The notes below the pieces were generated by a model. The model worked only from the letters and a program-made list of their open reading frames with translations, did no database searches and was not told the origin of the DNA. A program made the position numbers and the translations under genes. 64,000 nt of DNA from Qipengyuania nanhaisediminis (GTDB taxonomy: Bacteria > Pseudomonadota > Alphaproteobacteria > Sphingomonadales > Sphingomonadaceae), in assembly GCF_900115585.1 (NCBI RefSeq), contig NZ_FOWZ01000001.1, positions 951,461 to 1,015,460 of the forward strand, given 5' to 3'. Position 1 is the first letter of the stretch. Every line of letters begins with the position of its first letter. Of the stretch, positions 39,740 through 48,674 are shown piece by piece.

Positions 39740-41014
39740 ATGCGCAATCTGATCACGGGCCTTGCCGCAAGCGTGCTGGCGGCTGCAACGCCGCTCGCTG
39801 CCCAGACCACCGTCATCCATGCCGACGGAGTGGTGACCGATGCCGACAGCGCTCCGCTGGGGCGTTCGACCGTGACCGTGACCGACGGCCGGATCGTCAG
39901 CATCGTGGATGGCTGGCAGGCCGTGCCCGAAGGCGCCGAGATGGTCCATCTGGAAGGCAAGACGCTGGTGCCGGGCCTGATCGACCTGCACACGCACCTG
40001 TCCGGCGATCCGAGCGGCGAGTTCTGGCGCGCGGCGGTCCAGCCGCCCGAATGGTATTCGCTGGTGGCGGCCAAGAATGCGCGCGTTACCGCCAAGGCCG
40101 GTTTCACGACCGTTCGCGATCTTGGCGCGCGGAGCGACCAGGTGATGCAATCGCTGCGCCGCGCGACGGCTGAGGGAATGCTTCCCGGGCCGCGCATCGT
40201 CACGTCCGCGCGCACCATCGCGATCGTCGGCGGTCATGGCGACATCAACGGCTTCCGCCGCGAGGTGAACGATGCGCTGGGCACATCCTTCGCCTGCACC
40301 GGCGCGACCGAATGCGCGGAGAAGGTGCGACTGGCATCGAAATACGGTGCCGACCTTATCAAGATCACTGCGACCGGCGGTGTGCTGAGCCAGCAAGGCC
40401 GCGGGCTCGAAGCGCATTTCACCTTCGACGAGATGAAGACCATCGTCGATACGGCCCATTCGCTTGGCCTCAAGACCGCCGCACACGCGCATGGTGCGCG
40501 CGGTATCGAATTGGCGGCACGCGCCGGGGTCCAGACGATCGAGCACGGCACCTATATCGATGAACAGGCGGCCAAGGTGATGCGCGAGAACGGCACCATC
40601 CTCGTGCCGACCCTCATGGCTTTCCAGGGCATCAAGGAGAACCTTGGCAAGGGCTTCTACACGCCGGTAGTCGAAGACAAGATCCGCGCTGTCAGCGCCT
40701 ATGCCGAGACAATCGTCGAACGTGCGCGCAAATGGGGCGTGACCATGGCGTTCGGTACCGACGCGGGCGTGTTCCCGCATGGCGACAATGCGGGCGAACT
40801 CGCGCTGATGCGCAAGGGCGGGATGAGCGATGCGCAGGTGCTCGCCAGCGCCACCACGGGCGCAGCAAAGGTGCTCGGCATGGAAAATGAAATCGGCCGT
40901 ATCGCGCCGGGTTTTTCCGCCGACATGGTTGCGGTTGACGGAAACCCGCTCGACGATGTCAGCGTGCTTGAGGACACGGGCTGGGTCATGGTTCGCGGCC
41001 GCGTCATCGATTGA
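39740..41014 (+). CDS. Secreted amidohydrolase (Xaa-Pro dipeptidase/imidazolonepropionase-like)
   Basis: A 424-aa precursor with a signal peptide ending about residue 21. The binuclear metal set of this branch is complete: His84 and His86 (HTH), Lys208 expected to be carboxylated (KITATGG), a histidine in AHAHG (249/251), His269 (IEHGT) and Asp341 (GTDAG). Close relatives hydrolyse proline-ended dipeptides or acyl-amino acids. Placed between an S9 peptidase and two DUF885 proteins, it fits peptide breakdown at the envelope. Confidence 0.9.
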   Translation: MRNLITGLAASVLAAATPLAAQTTVIHADGVVTDADSAPLGRSTVTVTDGRIVSIVDGWQAVPEGAEMVHLEGKTLVPGLIDLHTHLSGDPSGEFWRAAVQPPEWYSLVAAKNARVTAKAGFTTVRDLGARSDQVMQSLRRATAEGMLPGPRIVTSARTIAIVGGHGDINGFRREVNDALGTSFACTGATECAEKVRLASKYGADLIKITATGGVLSQQGRGLEAHFTFDEMKTIVDTAHSLGLKTAAHAHGARGIELAARAGVQTIEHGTYIDEQAAKVMRENGTILVPTLMAFQGIKENLGKGFYTPVVEDKIRAVSAYAETIVERARKWGVTMAFGTDAGVFPHGDNAGELALMRKGGMSDAQVLASATTGAAKVLGMENEIGRIAPGFSADMVAVDGNPLDDVSVLEDTGWVMVRGRVID

Positions 41015-41134
41015 GGGGCCGCCCTCGGCGCTCGTCCCTGATCGACCATCTTCGGTCGCCGGTCCGTTTGCCGCTTGTCGTGGCGGTCCGGCAAGCATAG
41101 GCCGCTGCCAGAATCGAGACAGGGACTTTACGCA

Positions 41135-42955
41135 ATGAATTTGCTTCGCACCGCGCTGATCGGCGCATCCGCACTCACGCTTTCCGCTTGCGCGAGTGTC
41201 CCGCCCGTTGCGGAGGGACCCGCTGTCTCCGCAAGCGACGAGGTCAGCGAGCACGACCGGCTGTTCGCCCTGTTCGAAGACGCGGACGAGCGGGACCTGG
41301 CCCTCAATCCCCTGTCGGCGCTGTTCCGCGGCGATACGCGCTATGCGGACAGGATCGGGGATTACTACACCGACGCCTATAACGATGCCTCGCGCGCGGA
41401 TGCGCAGCTCAACCTTGCGAAACTGGCCGAAATCGACCGTAACAAACTGTCCGAAACCGACCGCATCGCTTACGATGTCTTCGCCTACAACCAGCGCGAG
41501 GCGCTGGCCGGGCTGACTCCCCAAATCCTGGCAGTGACACAGGTCCGGCCGGTCAACCACTTCACCGGCTTCCACACCTTCTATCCCAGCTTCGCGAGCG
41601 GGCAGAGCGCCGCGCCTTTCGCGACCCTCGAGGATTACGAAAACAATCTGAAGCGGCACGCCGACTATGCCGAACTGACCGACCGGATGATTGCCCGTTT
41701 CCGCGAAGGGATGGACAGCGGCGTGCTGGAGACGCAGCTGACGATCGGTAATGTGATCAGCCAGCTCGACACGCAACTGGCCCTCGACATCGAGGAATCG
41801 CCATTCTGGATGCCGGTGACGAACTTCCCGGAAGAATTCTCGCAAGCCGACAGGAATCGGCTGGAAGCCGAATATCGCACCAGCATCGGACAGGTTTACG
41901 CTGCACACGAGCGCCTGCGCGATTTCCTGCGCGACGAATATTACGCTGTCGCTCGTGAAAGCGTGGGCCTGTCGCAGATGAAGGGCGGCGAAGCCCTCTA
42001 CCGCCAGCTCGTCGAGGAAACGACCACTCTGCCGCTGGAGCCGGATTACCTGCACGATCTCGGCCTGTCGGAAGTCGCCCGTATCAAGACCGAGCTGGAA
42101 AAAGTGAAGGCCGAGGTCGGCTTTACGGGCACGCTCAATGAATTCTTCGACTATGTGCGCACCGATCCCAAGTTCCAGCCGGAAAGCCGCGAAGCGCTGA
42201 CGCAGACCTATTACGATATCGGCGCGCAGGTGGATGCGAAAATCCCGGAGTATTTCTCGCTCACGCCCAAGACCCCGCTCGAGATCAAGCCCTACGAGGA
42301 ATATCGCGAGAAGTTCGAGGCCGGTGGATCCTACCAGAGCGGTGCAGCGGACGGATCGCGCCCGGGAACGTTTTATTTCAACGCCTATGACCTGCCCAGC
42401 CGCCTGACGACCGGCAATATGACGCTGTATCTGCACGAAGGCGCGCCAGGGCATCACTTCCAGATCAGCCTGGCGCAGGAAAACGAGGCACTGCCGGCGT
42501 TCATGCGCTTCGGCGGGACGACGGCCTATATCGAAGGCTGGGCGCTCTATGCCGAGACGCTCGGTTACGAGATGGGCTTCTTCGAGGATCCGTGGAACCG
42601 GTACGGCACGCTTCAGGACGAACAGCTTCGCGCCATGCGGCTGGTGGTGGACACGGGCCTTCACGCCAAGGGCTGGAGCCGGGAACAGGCCATCGACTTC
42701 ATGCTGGAAAATTCCGGCATGACGCGCACGGAAGTGGTGGCCGAGGTGGAACGCTATATCGCCATTCCCAGCCAGGCGCTTGCCTACAAGGTCGGTGCGC
42801 TGAAAATCCAGGAATTGCGGGGCAAGGCAGAAAGCGCGCTGGGCGACGCTTTCGATATACGCACATTCCATGCCCAGGTGCTCGATAGCGGCGGTCTGCC
42901 GCTGCCGGTGCTGGAAGCAAAGATCGACCGCTGGATCGCGGATGGCGGCAAGTAA
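41135..42955 (+). CDS. DUF885 family lipoprotein, probable metallopeptidase (first of tandem pair)
   Basis: A 606-aa precursor with lipobox LSAC at the start. The C-terminal half has the DUF885 signature LHEGAPGHHFQ, resembling an HExxxH-type zinc site, followed by IEGWALYAE with the possible third ligand. Family members are thought to be membrane-linked peptidases. The ATG at 41135 is chosen because it gives the signal peptide. It is followed after 22 bases by a paralogue with the same motif. Confidence 0.85.
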   Translation: MNLLRTALIGASALTLSACASVPPVAEGPAVSASDEVSEHDRLFALFEDADERDLALNPLSALFRGDTRYADRIGDYYTDAYNDASRADAQLNLAKLAEIDRNKLSETDRIAYDVFAYNQREALAGLTPQILAVTQVRPVNHFTGFHTFYPSFASGQSAAPFATLEDYENNLKRHADYAELTDRMIARFREGMDSGVLETQLTIGNVISQLDTQLALDIEESPFWMPVTNFPEEFSQADRNRLEAEYRTSIGQVYAAHERLRDFLRDEYYAVARESVGLSQMKGGEALYRQLVEETTTLPLEPDYLHDLGLSEVARIKTELEKVKAEVGFTGTLNEFFDYVRTDPKFQPESREALTQTYYDIGAQVDAKIPEYFSLTPKTPLEIKPYEEYREKFEAGGSYQSGAADGSRPGTFYFNAYDLPSRLTTGNMTLYLHEGAPGHHFQISLAQENEALPAFMRFGGTTAYIEGWALYAETLGYEMGFFEDPWNRYGTLQDEQLRAMRLVVDTGLHAKGWSREQAIDFMLENSGMTRTEVVAEVERYIAIPSQALAYKVGALKIQELRGKAESALGDAFDIRTFHAQVLDSGGLPLPVLEAKIDRWIADGGK

Positions 42956-42977
42956 GAACGAAAACAGGAGAGGCACT

Positions 42978-44774
42978 ATGAAAATGACTGCAACGCGCAC
43001 TGCGCTGGCCCTGGTAATGGTATCGGGCCTTGGCGCCTGCACCGCCGCAACGAACGGCATCGAAAGTGCCGCGCAGGCGGTGGGTGACAGCGCATCGCAA
43101 GCCGTCGCGGCCGCGGCGCTGGACGAACTGCTGGTCCGCAGCGAGGCCGCCTATCTCGATCGCAACCCGGTCGCGGCTTTCTTCCGTAGCGATTTCTCCG
43201 ATGCCGACCGGCTGGGCGACTTTTCGCCAGCCTATTACGCCAAGGAGCGCGCGGCCGCCGAGGCAGATCTCGCCGCCCTGCGCCTCATCGACCGCTCCGC
43301 GCTGAGCCAGACCGACCGGATCGTCTACGATACGTTCGAATACACGATGGAACGGCGGATCGCGGAAACCGCGCCGGATGTGTTGCCGACCGTCCTTGCA
43401 ACGCCCCTCGATCACTTTCGCGGGCTGCACGTGTTCTACCCGCGCTTCTCCGCCCCCGGCGCCCTGATGCCGTTCGATACGGTCGAGGATTACGAGAACA
43501 ACCTCTCGCGCCACCGCGACGCCGCCAAGATCATCGACCAGATGATCGCGCGCATGCGGACAGGCGCTTCGCGCGGTATTACCGTGCCGAGCCTGACGGT
43601 CGAGATCATGATCAAGCAGTTCGATACGCAGCTGAATGCGCCGGACGACAGGAACCCCTATTACGCGCCTCTGGCGGCATTCCCGAGCACCTTCGCAGAC
43701 GAGGAAAAGCGGGGCCTCACCACGGCCTATCGCGAGACGGTTCAGGGAACTCTCTTCCCCGCAATGAAGCGCATGCGCGATTTCCTCGCGGACGAATATC
43801 TGCCCGTCGCGCGCGAGACGATTGCGGCAACCGCCAATCCGGGCGGCGATGCCTATTACAGCTACCGCATTCACGAAATGACGACGCTGCCGCTGACGGC
43901 CGAGGAAATCCACCAGACCGGCCTTTCCGAAGTTGCGCGCATCAACGCAGCCATTGCCGCGGCGAAAGCCGAAGCAGGGGATCGCATGGCGCCGACCTAT
44001 ACCACCAAGGCCGAATTGCAGGAGGCGTGGTATGAAGTCGCCAGGGAAGTCGATCCCCTGATGGATCGCCTGTTCCTGAACCAGCCCAGGACGCCGCTGC
44101 GCATAGAGCCTTACGAGGAATATCGCGAGGCCTTCAATCTTGCCGCATCCTACATGGCAGGCAAGCCCGACGGGACGCGTCCGGGGACCTTCTATTTCAG
44201 CGGCTACAACGTGGCGGAGCGCAAGCTCGGTACGTCGATCAATCTCTACATGCACGAAGGCAATCCGGGCCACCACTTCCAGACGATGCTCGCCTTCGAG
44301 AATGAGGAACTGCCCGACTTCATGCGCTATGGCGGGTTCACCGCATTCAGCGAGGGCTGGGGCCTCTACGCCGAGAGCCTGGGGTACGAGCTCGGCCTTT
44401 ACGACGATCCGCTGGACCGTCTTGAAGCGCTGCAGGGCGGCGAGTTGCTGCGCGCGGTGCGGCTCGTCGTCGATACCGGGATGCACGCCAAGGGCTGGAG
44501 CCGCGAGCGGGCGATCGAATACATGGTCGAAAACGGCCAGGCGCGCGACTTCGCGGAAAGCGAAACGGCCCGCTACATCGTGATGCCCGCCCAGGCGCTG
44601 GCGTACAAGACCGGCGAATTGAAGATCAAGCAGCTGCGCGCCAAGGCCGAAGCGGCATTGGGCGACGATTTCGACGTGCGCCGTTTCCATGACCAGGTGC
44701 TTGCGACGGGCGATGTTCCGCTCGAAGTGCTCGAGGCGAAGATCGACGACTGGATCGCAAGCGGCGGAAAGTAG
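42978..44774 (+). CDS. DUF885 family lipoprotein, probable metallopeptidase (second of tandem pair)
   Basis: A 598-aa paralogue of the preceding gene: same length, same lipobox near residue 20 (LGAC), same HEGNPGHHFQ site and EGWGLYAE block, and the shared AKGWSREQ/RAI near the end, but clearly diverged elsewhere. ATG at 42978 follows CAGGAGAGG. Tandem duplication followed by divergence suggests different peptide preferences. A GTCCCG/CGGGAC hairpin without a T-run follows at 44787-44801. Confidence 0.85.
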   Translation: MKMTATRTALALVMVSGLGACTAATNGIESAAQAVGDSASQAVAAAALDELLVRSEAAYLDRNPVAAFFRSDFSDADRLGDFSPAYYAKERAAAEADLAALRLIDRSALSQTDRIVYDTFEYTMERRIAETAPDVLPTVLATPLDHFRGLHVFYPRFSAPGALMPFDTVEDYENNLSRHRDAAKIIDQMIARMRTGASRGITVPSLTVEIMIKQFDTQLNAPDDRNPYYAPLAAFPSTFADEEKRGLTTAYRETVQGTLFPAMKRMRDFLADEYLPVARETIAATANPGGDAYYSYRIHEMTTLPLTAEEIHQTGLSEVARINAAIAAAKAEAGDRMAPTYTTKAELQEAWYEVAREVDPLMDRLFLNQPRTPLRIEPYEEYREAFNLAASYMAGKPDGTRPGTFYFSGYNVAERKLGTSINLYMHEGNPGHHFQTMLAFENEELPDFMRYGGFTAFSEGWGLYAESLGYELGLYDDPLDRLEALQGGELLRAVRLVVDTGMHAKGWSRERAIEYMVENGQARDFAESETARYIVMPAQALAYKTGELKIKQLRAKAEAALGDDFDVRRFHDQVLATGDVPLEVLEAKIDDWIASGGK

Positions 44775-44829
44775 GCGGGGCGCGGAGTCCCGCAACGGGA
44801 CACGCGCTTGCCTGCGCGGCAGAATGTCG

Positions 44830-44855
44830 GGAACCGGATTGGCGACTCAGGGGTT
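44830..44855 (+). promoter_or_regulatory. Near-consensus EcfG promoter upstream of the 49-aa gene
   Basis: GGAAC, 17 bases, GGTT: one mismatch from the EcfG consensus (CGTT). It lies 43 bases ahead of the ATG at 44899 in the same orientation. This would give the small gene its own stress-responsive transcript within an otherwise featureless gap. Confidence 0.45.
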
Positions 44856-44898
44856 TTACGCGGCAGGACGGTGGGAAAGTATTTCATGGAGGTAACCC

Positions 44899-45048
44899 AT
44901 GTCGAGCTTGTCCTTCCATAGTAGCCGCCCCGATGGGTGGGTTAAGCCCAAGGCCTATAGCGACGCGTCCCTGCGCTATAAGCACCACGGCAAGATCCTC
45001 CCGATGGAGCAGCCGGGTTTCTTCGCCCGCCTGTTCGGGGCTCGCTAA
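44899..45048 (+). CDS. 49-residue basic protein of unknown function
   Basis: The frame ATG-TAA encodes 49 residues starting MSSLSFHSSRPDGWVKPKAY and ending GFFARLFGAR, net basic with many aromatics. It is preceded by a perfect GGAGG at 44888-44892 with six-base spacing, and followed by a strong terminator, so it has all the signs of a real, separately transcribed gene. It has no membrane helix or cysteine. I do not recognise a family; conservation in related genomes is unknown to me. Confidence 0.78.
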   Translation: MSSLSFHSSRPDGWVKPKAYSDASLRYKHHGKILPMEQPGFFARLFGAR

Positions 45049-45082
45049 GCGGTTCAGTCTCAAGGACACCCGTAAAAGGGAA

Positions 45083-45120
45083 GGGGCCGGAGGTCGAAAG
45101 ACCCCCGGCCCCTGATTTTT
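45083..45120 (+). terminator. Rho-independent terminator after the 49-aa gene
   Basis: GGGGCCGG and CCGGCCCC flank an inner GGTC-GAAA-GACC stem, followed by TGATTTTT. On the other strand the hairpin is followed by CCCTTTTA, so it may also serve the convergent AGCS gene. Confidence 0.88.
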
Positions 45121-45144
45121 GTGCCTGCGCAAGGCCGGAAGAGG

Positions 45145-46668
45145 TCAGTACTCTTCCGGTTCCTCGGGAGTGTCGGCCGTGTGCGTGGGGCCCGCATCCT
45201 TCTCGCCCCGGGCCAGCTTGAACACCACGCCGCTCAGCAGGGCGAGGGCAAGCAGGTTGGGCAGCGCCATTGCGGCATTGGAAATGTCGCCGAGGCGCCA
45301 GACCAGCTCGGAAGGCTGTGCCGCGCCGAGGAAGATCACCACGCACCACAATACGCGCCACGCCATGTGCAGCTTCTTCTCGCCCGAGCGGGTCGAACCC
45401 TTCATCCGGTCGTAGAGGAAGGTGATCGCCCGTTCGCCGTAATAGGACCACGTCAGCAGCGTGGTGAAGACGAACAGGATCAGCGCGATCGAGGCCACCA
45501 GCGTGCCGATGGGGACGCCTGCCAATGTGAACGGGAAGGCGGCGGCAAAGGCGCCGCTCGTCATCTCGAACCCGACCCGGTCGGACTGCCACGCGTGCAG
45601 CACGGCCTCGCCGCCCGCGGTAAAGTCGCCGCGCACGGTCAGGATGACCAGTGCGGTCATGGTGCAGATCACGATCGTGTCGATAAACGTGCCGAGCATG
45701 GCCATGCGGCCCTGCGTTTCGGGATCGTTCGTCTGTGCCACGGCGTGGGCGATGGCGGTCGAACCCTGGCCCGCCTCGTTGGAGAACAGGCCGCGTGCGA
45801 CACCGGCGCGGATGGCGATGATGATCGCCGCACCGACGAAGCCGCCGCTGGCCGCCTGCGGGTTGAACGCCCCGTTGAAGATCAGCGAGAAGGTTTCACC
45901 CAGGTCGCCGAAGTTCAGGATCAGCGCGATCACGGCCATGACGATGTAGGCCGCCGCCATGAACGGTACGACCTTTTCGGCCACATTGCCGATCGACTTG
46001 ATGCCGCCGATGATGACGATGAACACCAGGATCGCGACGATCAGGCCGCCGAGCCATTCCTCGATGCCGAAAAGCTCGTTGAGGCCGTCGGCCACGGCGT
46101 TCGCCTGGATGGAGTTGCCGGTCACCAGCGCCGAGAACAGCGTGCCGAGGCAGAACACCACGGCGAGCCAGGTCCATTTCTTGCCCAGGCCCATCATGAT
46201 GTAGGTCATCGGACCGCCGCGCAGCACGCCGTCGCTGGTGCGTTCGCGATAGCGGATCGCCAGCGAACCTTCGGCGAAGGCCAGTGCCATGCCGAACAGG
46301 GCGGTGATCCACATCCAGAAGATCGCCCCGGGTCCGCCCAGCGCGATGGCAGTCGCCACGCCCGCAAGGTTACCCGTGCCGACCTGCCCGGAAAGCGCGG
46401 TCGAAAGCGCGGCGAAGGGAGAGATTTCGCCTTCGCCCTGGCTCTTGCGGCCTGCGAACAGGCCCTTGAAGGCGCTGCCGAGCTTGATGATCGGGTAGAA
46501 GCGCAGACCGATCATGATCCATAGGCCGATGCCCAGCAGGATGATGGTCATTGGCGGGAAGGGTAGTACTTCCACCCCGTTCCACGTACCTACCCAGATG
46601 AAATCGGATACATTGGTGACCGGCTCTACCAGCCGATCGCCAAGACTTGGTGCCTGGCTTGTTGCCAT
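45145..46668 (-). CDS. AGCS family sodium/alanine (glycine) symporter
   Basis: A 507-aa membrane protein with about eleven helices. The AGCS signatures are present: GTGNLAGVATAIALGGPGAIFWMW and NEAGQGSTAIAHA (fragments GTGNLAG, EAGQGS shown). These carriers import alanine or glycine with sodium. A transport role for products of the neighbouring peptidases is likely. The start at 46668 is followed by a hydrophilic tail before the first helix. Confidence 0.9.
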   Translation of the reverse strand: MATSQAPSLGDRLVEPVTNVSDFIWVGTWNGVEVLPFPPMTIILLGIGLWIMIGLRFYPIIKLGSAFKGLFAGRKSQGEGEISPFAALSTALSGQVGTGNLAGVATAIALGGPGAIFWMWITALFGMALAFAEGSLAIRYRERTSDGVLRGGPMTYIMMGLGKKWTWLAVVFCLGTLFSALVTGNSIQANAVADGLNELFGIEEWLGGLIVAILVFIVIIGGIKSIGNVAEKVVPFMAAAYIVMAVIALILNFGDLGETFSLIFNGAFNPQAASGGFVGAAIIIAIRAGVARGLFSNEAGQGSTAIAHAVAQTNDPETQGRMAMLGTFIDTIVICTMTALVILTVRGDFTAGGEAVLHAWQSDRVGFEMTSGAFAAAFPFTLAGVPIGTLVASIALILFVFTTLLTWSYYGERAITFLYDRMKGSTRSGEKKLHMAWRVLWCVVIFLGAAQPSELVWRLGDISNAAMALPNLLALALLSGVVFKLARGEKDAGPTHTADTPEEPEEY

Positions 46669-46907
46669 GGTTAGGAAACCCCTCTCGCGTCCCTTGAAAT
46701 CAAGTCGCGCACGCTAGAGATGCTTGGCCGCCTTGGAAAGACGCAAAAGCGCGCCTCTCCCCCGCTTGCGTTTTGCGCGGGTGGAGCCTACATGGCTTGT
46801 CGTCTTCCGACATCGATGATGGATACAGCCCCTCCCGGACTTGAACCGGGGCGGCGAAACCCCCATCCCGGAAGGCACGAGCAGTTCAAGTGCGAGAGTG
46901 ACAGGCC
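46669..46907 (+). promoter_or_regulatory. secE leader region: candidate promoter and hairpins
   Basis: The 239-base gap holds a sigma70-like pair TTGCGT (46766-46771), 17 bases, TACATG (46789-46794) oriented to secE. Downstream, CCCGG-ACTTGAA-CCGGG (46834-46850) makes a hairpin in the leader that resembles a T-arm in the antisense reading but has no tRNA around it. No tRNA-Trp, common before secE elsewhere, is present. Confidence 0.4.
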
Positions 46908-47114
46908 ATGGCCGACAAAGGAAACAAGACTTCCCCCGCCGAATTCATCCGGCAGGTGCAGACCGAAGGCCGCAAGGTCGTTTGGCCGACGCGCGAAGAG
47001 ACGATCCGCATCTCGATCTTCGTTTTCATCATGATGGTGATCCTCTCGCTCTTCTTCCTCGGCGTGGATTCGGTGTTCAGTGCAGTCGTGCGCTGGCTCA
47101 TGACCCTCGCCTGA
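46908..47114 (+). CDS. secE: Protein translocase subunit SecE
   Basis: A 68-aa single-helix SecE. The cytosolic amphipathic segment FIRQVQTEGRKVVWPTREET is the conserved family signature (VVWPTREE) and the helix is ISIFVFIMMVILSLFFLGV. Part of the SecYEG channel. Followed by nusG 49 bases on, the usual order. Confidence 0.95.
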   Translation: MADKGNKTSPAEFIRQVQTEGRKVVWPTREETIRISIFVFIMMVILSLFFLGVDSVFSAVVRWLMTLA

Positions 47115-47163
47115 CAGGCATAACGGCCCGACAAGACCCTCCGACAGGATAAAAGATTAGATC

Positions 47164-47700
47164 ATGGCACGCTGGTACATCATCCACGCCTACTCCGGCT
47201 TCGAGAACAAGGTTCGCGATTCGATCATCGCCGAAGCAGAGCGTCTGGGCCTTTCCGAAGGCGTCGAAGAGGTCGAGGTTCCGACCGAAACCATCACCGA
47301 GGTGAAGCGCGGCAAGAAGGTCCAGGTCGAGCGCAAGTTCATGCCCGGCTACGTGCTGGCCAAGCTGAACATGACCGACGACGTGTACCACCTCGTGAAG
47401 AACACGCCGAAGGTCACCGGCTTCCTCGGCAACAACAACAAGCCGCAGGCGATCTCCGAAAAGGAAGCCGCGCGCTATTTCGGCGGCGTCGAAGAAGCCA
47501 AGTCCGCTCCCAAGAAGCAGGTCAATGTCGATTACGAGATCGGCGACCAGGTCAAGGTGCTCGACGGCCCCTTCGCCAGCTTCAACGGCCTTGTCGAAGA
47601 ACTCGATTTCGACAAGCAGAAGGTCAAGGTTTCGGTTTCGATCTTCGGCCGCGCCACGCCGGTGGAACTCGAATTCGAACAGGTCGAGCTGGTCAAGTAA
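47164..47700 (+). CDS. nusG: Transcription termination/antitermination factor NusG
   Basis: A 178-aa protein with an N-terminal NGN domain (WYIIHAYSGFENKV, FMPGYVLAKL) and a C-terminal KOW domain (GDQVKVLDGPFASFNG). It links RNA polymerase to Rho or the ribosome. The ATG at 47164 is unambiguous. In many bacteria rplK follows at once; here two minus-strand genes intervene. Confidence 0.96.
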   Translation: MARWYIIHAYSGFENKVRDSIIAEAERLGLSEGVEEVEVPTETITEVKRGKKVQVERKFMPGYVLAKLNMTDDVYHLVKNTPKVTGFLGNNNKPQAISEKEAARYFGGVEEAKSAPKKQVNVDYEIGDQVKVLDGPFASFNGLVEELDFDKQKVKVSVSIFGRATPVELEFEQVELVK

Positions 47701-47723
47701 CCGCAAGACATCGCGATTCGAAA

Positions 47724-47757
47724 AAGGGGCGCTTCTCGAAAGAGAGGGGCGCCCCTT
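47724..47757. terminator. Hairpin terminator between nusG and convergent CPBP gene
   Basis: AAGGGGCGC pairs with GCGCCCCTT (nine pairs), enclosing a TTCTC/GAGA inner stem with a GAAA loop. T-richness is modest on both sides (TTCTCG downstream on plus, TTTTTCG on minus), so it can end transcripts from both directions, better on minus. Confidence 0.7.
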
Positions 47758-47778
47758 CTCGTATCTGCGTTTGCGCCC

Positions 47779-48561
47779 TCAACTGGTGCCGAGCATGCCC
47801 AGGCTGTTGGCGTAGGCGAGGCTCATCATGATCGTGTCGACCGCGGCGTGGGCAAGGATGCAGGCCCACAGATTGCCGCCGCACTTTACGCGCAAATAGC
47901 CGAGGCCTGCGCCGACGACGCCGGTGATGAGGACGCCGCCCAGTCCTTGGTAAAGGTGGGGGAAGCTGAACAGCACCGCCTGGATCAGGATCACCAGCCA
48001 TATCTTGTCGCCGATGCCGCGCAGACGCTGCAGCCGGTCCATCAGGAAGCCGCGATAGAGCAATTCTTCCCCGAAGCCGGCCGCGAACCAGGCAACGAAG
48101 ACGATCCACATGACGAAGCTCGTCGGGCTTTCGGTCACGAAATCCATCACCGCCACGACATTGGGCGTATCGATGCCCAGCTGGCTGACCAGCCATGAGC
48201 CTAATTGGAACCACGCGATTATCAGCACGGTCGCGAGCGAGGCGAGGGCGAAGGTATTGCCCCAGCTCTTGGGCGCGCGCAGGTTCCACGCAGCAGCCAG
48301 GTGGCCATCGCGGCCCAGCCAGAACCAGCACAGCAGGAGTGCGGCGGCCATGCTGCCCGCGACCGATCCGATCAGTCCTTCGGATGTCATGCCCAGCATG
48401 AGTACCGCCGGCACGGACGCGGCGAAAAACACGATGGTCACGGTCACGAACTGGAGGATGAAGCGGCCCCAGCCGAGCGTGCCGGGCACAGCCGCAGCTT
48501 GCGAAACGGGCGAATTCTCGACCCCGGTCAGGCTGGTCTCATTGGTCGCGGTGCCGGTCAT
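47779..48561 (-). CDS. CPBP family intramembrane metalloprotease
   Basis: A 260-aa polytopic protein of the CPBP/Abi family. The glutamate motif EELLYRG, the FSFPH motif (F-x3-H) and the last-helix AHAAVD are present in order, as in prenyl-protease Rce1 relatives. These proteases act in the membrane on unknown bacterial substrates, sometimes bacteriocin-related. Adjacent to PspA on the same strand; the two could act together in membrane stress. Confidence 0.87.
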   Translation of the reverse strand: MTGTATNETSLTGVENSPVSQAAAVPGTLGWGRFILQFVTVTIVFFAASVPAVLMLGMTSEGLIGSVAGSMAAALLLCWFWLGRDGHLAAAWNLRAPKSWGNTFALASLATVLIIAWFQLGSWLVSQLGIDTPNVVAVMDFVTESPTSFVMWIVFVAWFAAGFGEELLYRGFLMDRLQRLRGIGDKIWLVILIQAVLFSFPHLYQGLGGVLITGVVGAGLGYLRVKCGGNLWACILAHAAVDTIMMSLAYANSLGMLGTS

Positions 48562-48674
48562 TCCTACCCATCCCCTGCTGGTGTCCCGGATGCATCCCGC
48601 ACCGGGCGCGCCGCATCAAGTCGGGGCGGGGGTAAATCCCCAGCCTAGCGCCGGTTCGAGCCGTGCCGGGATTG

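Noticed and set aside
46829..46865. On the minus strand, CCCGG-TTCAAGT-CCGGG followed by AGGGGCT looks like a tRNA T-arm plus 3' acceptor.
   Set aside because: No matching 5' acceptor, anticodon arm, D-arm or CCA could be found within range. It is best read as a hairpin in the secE leader.
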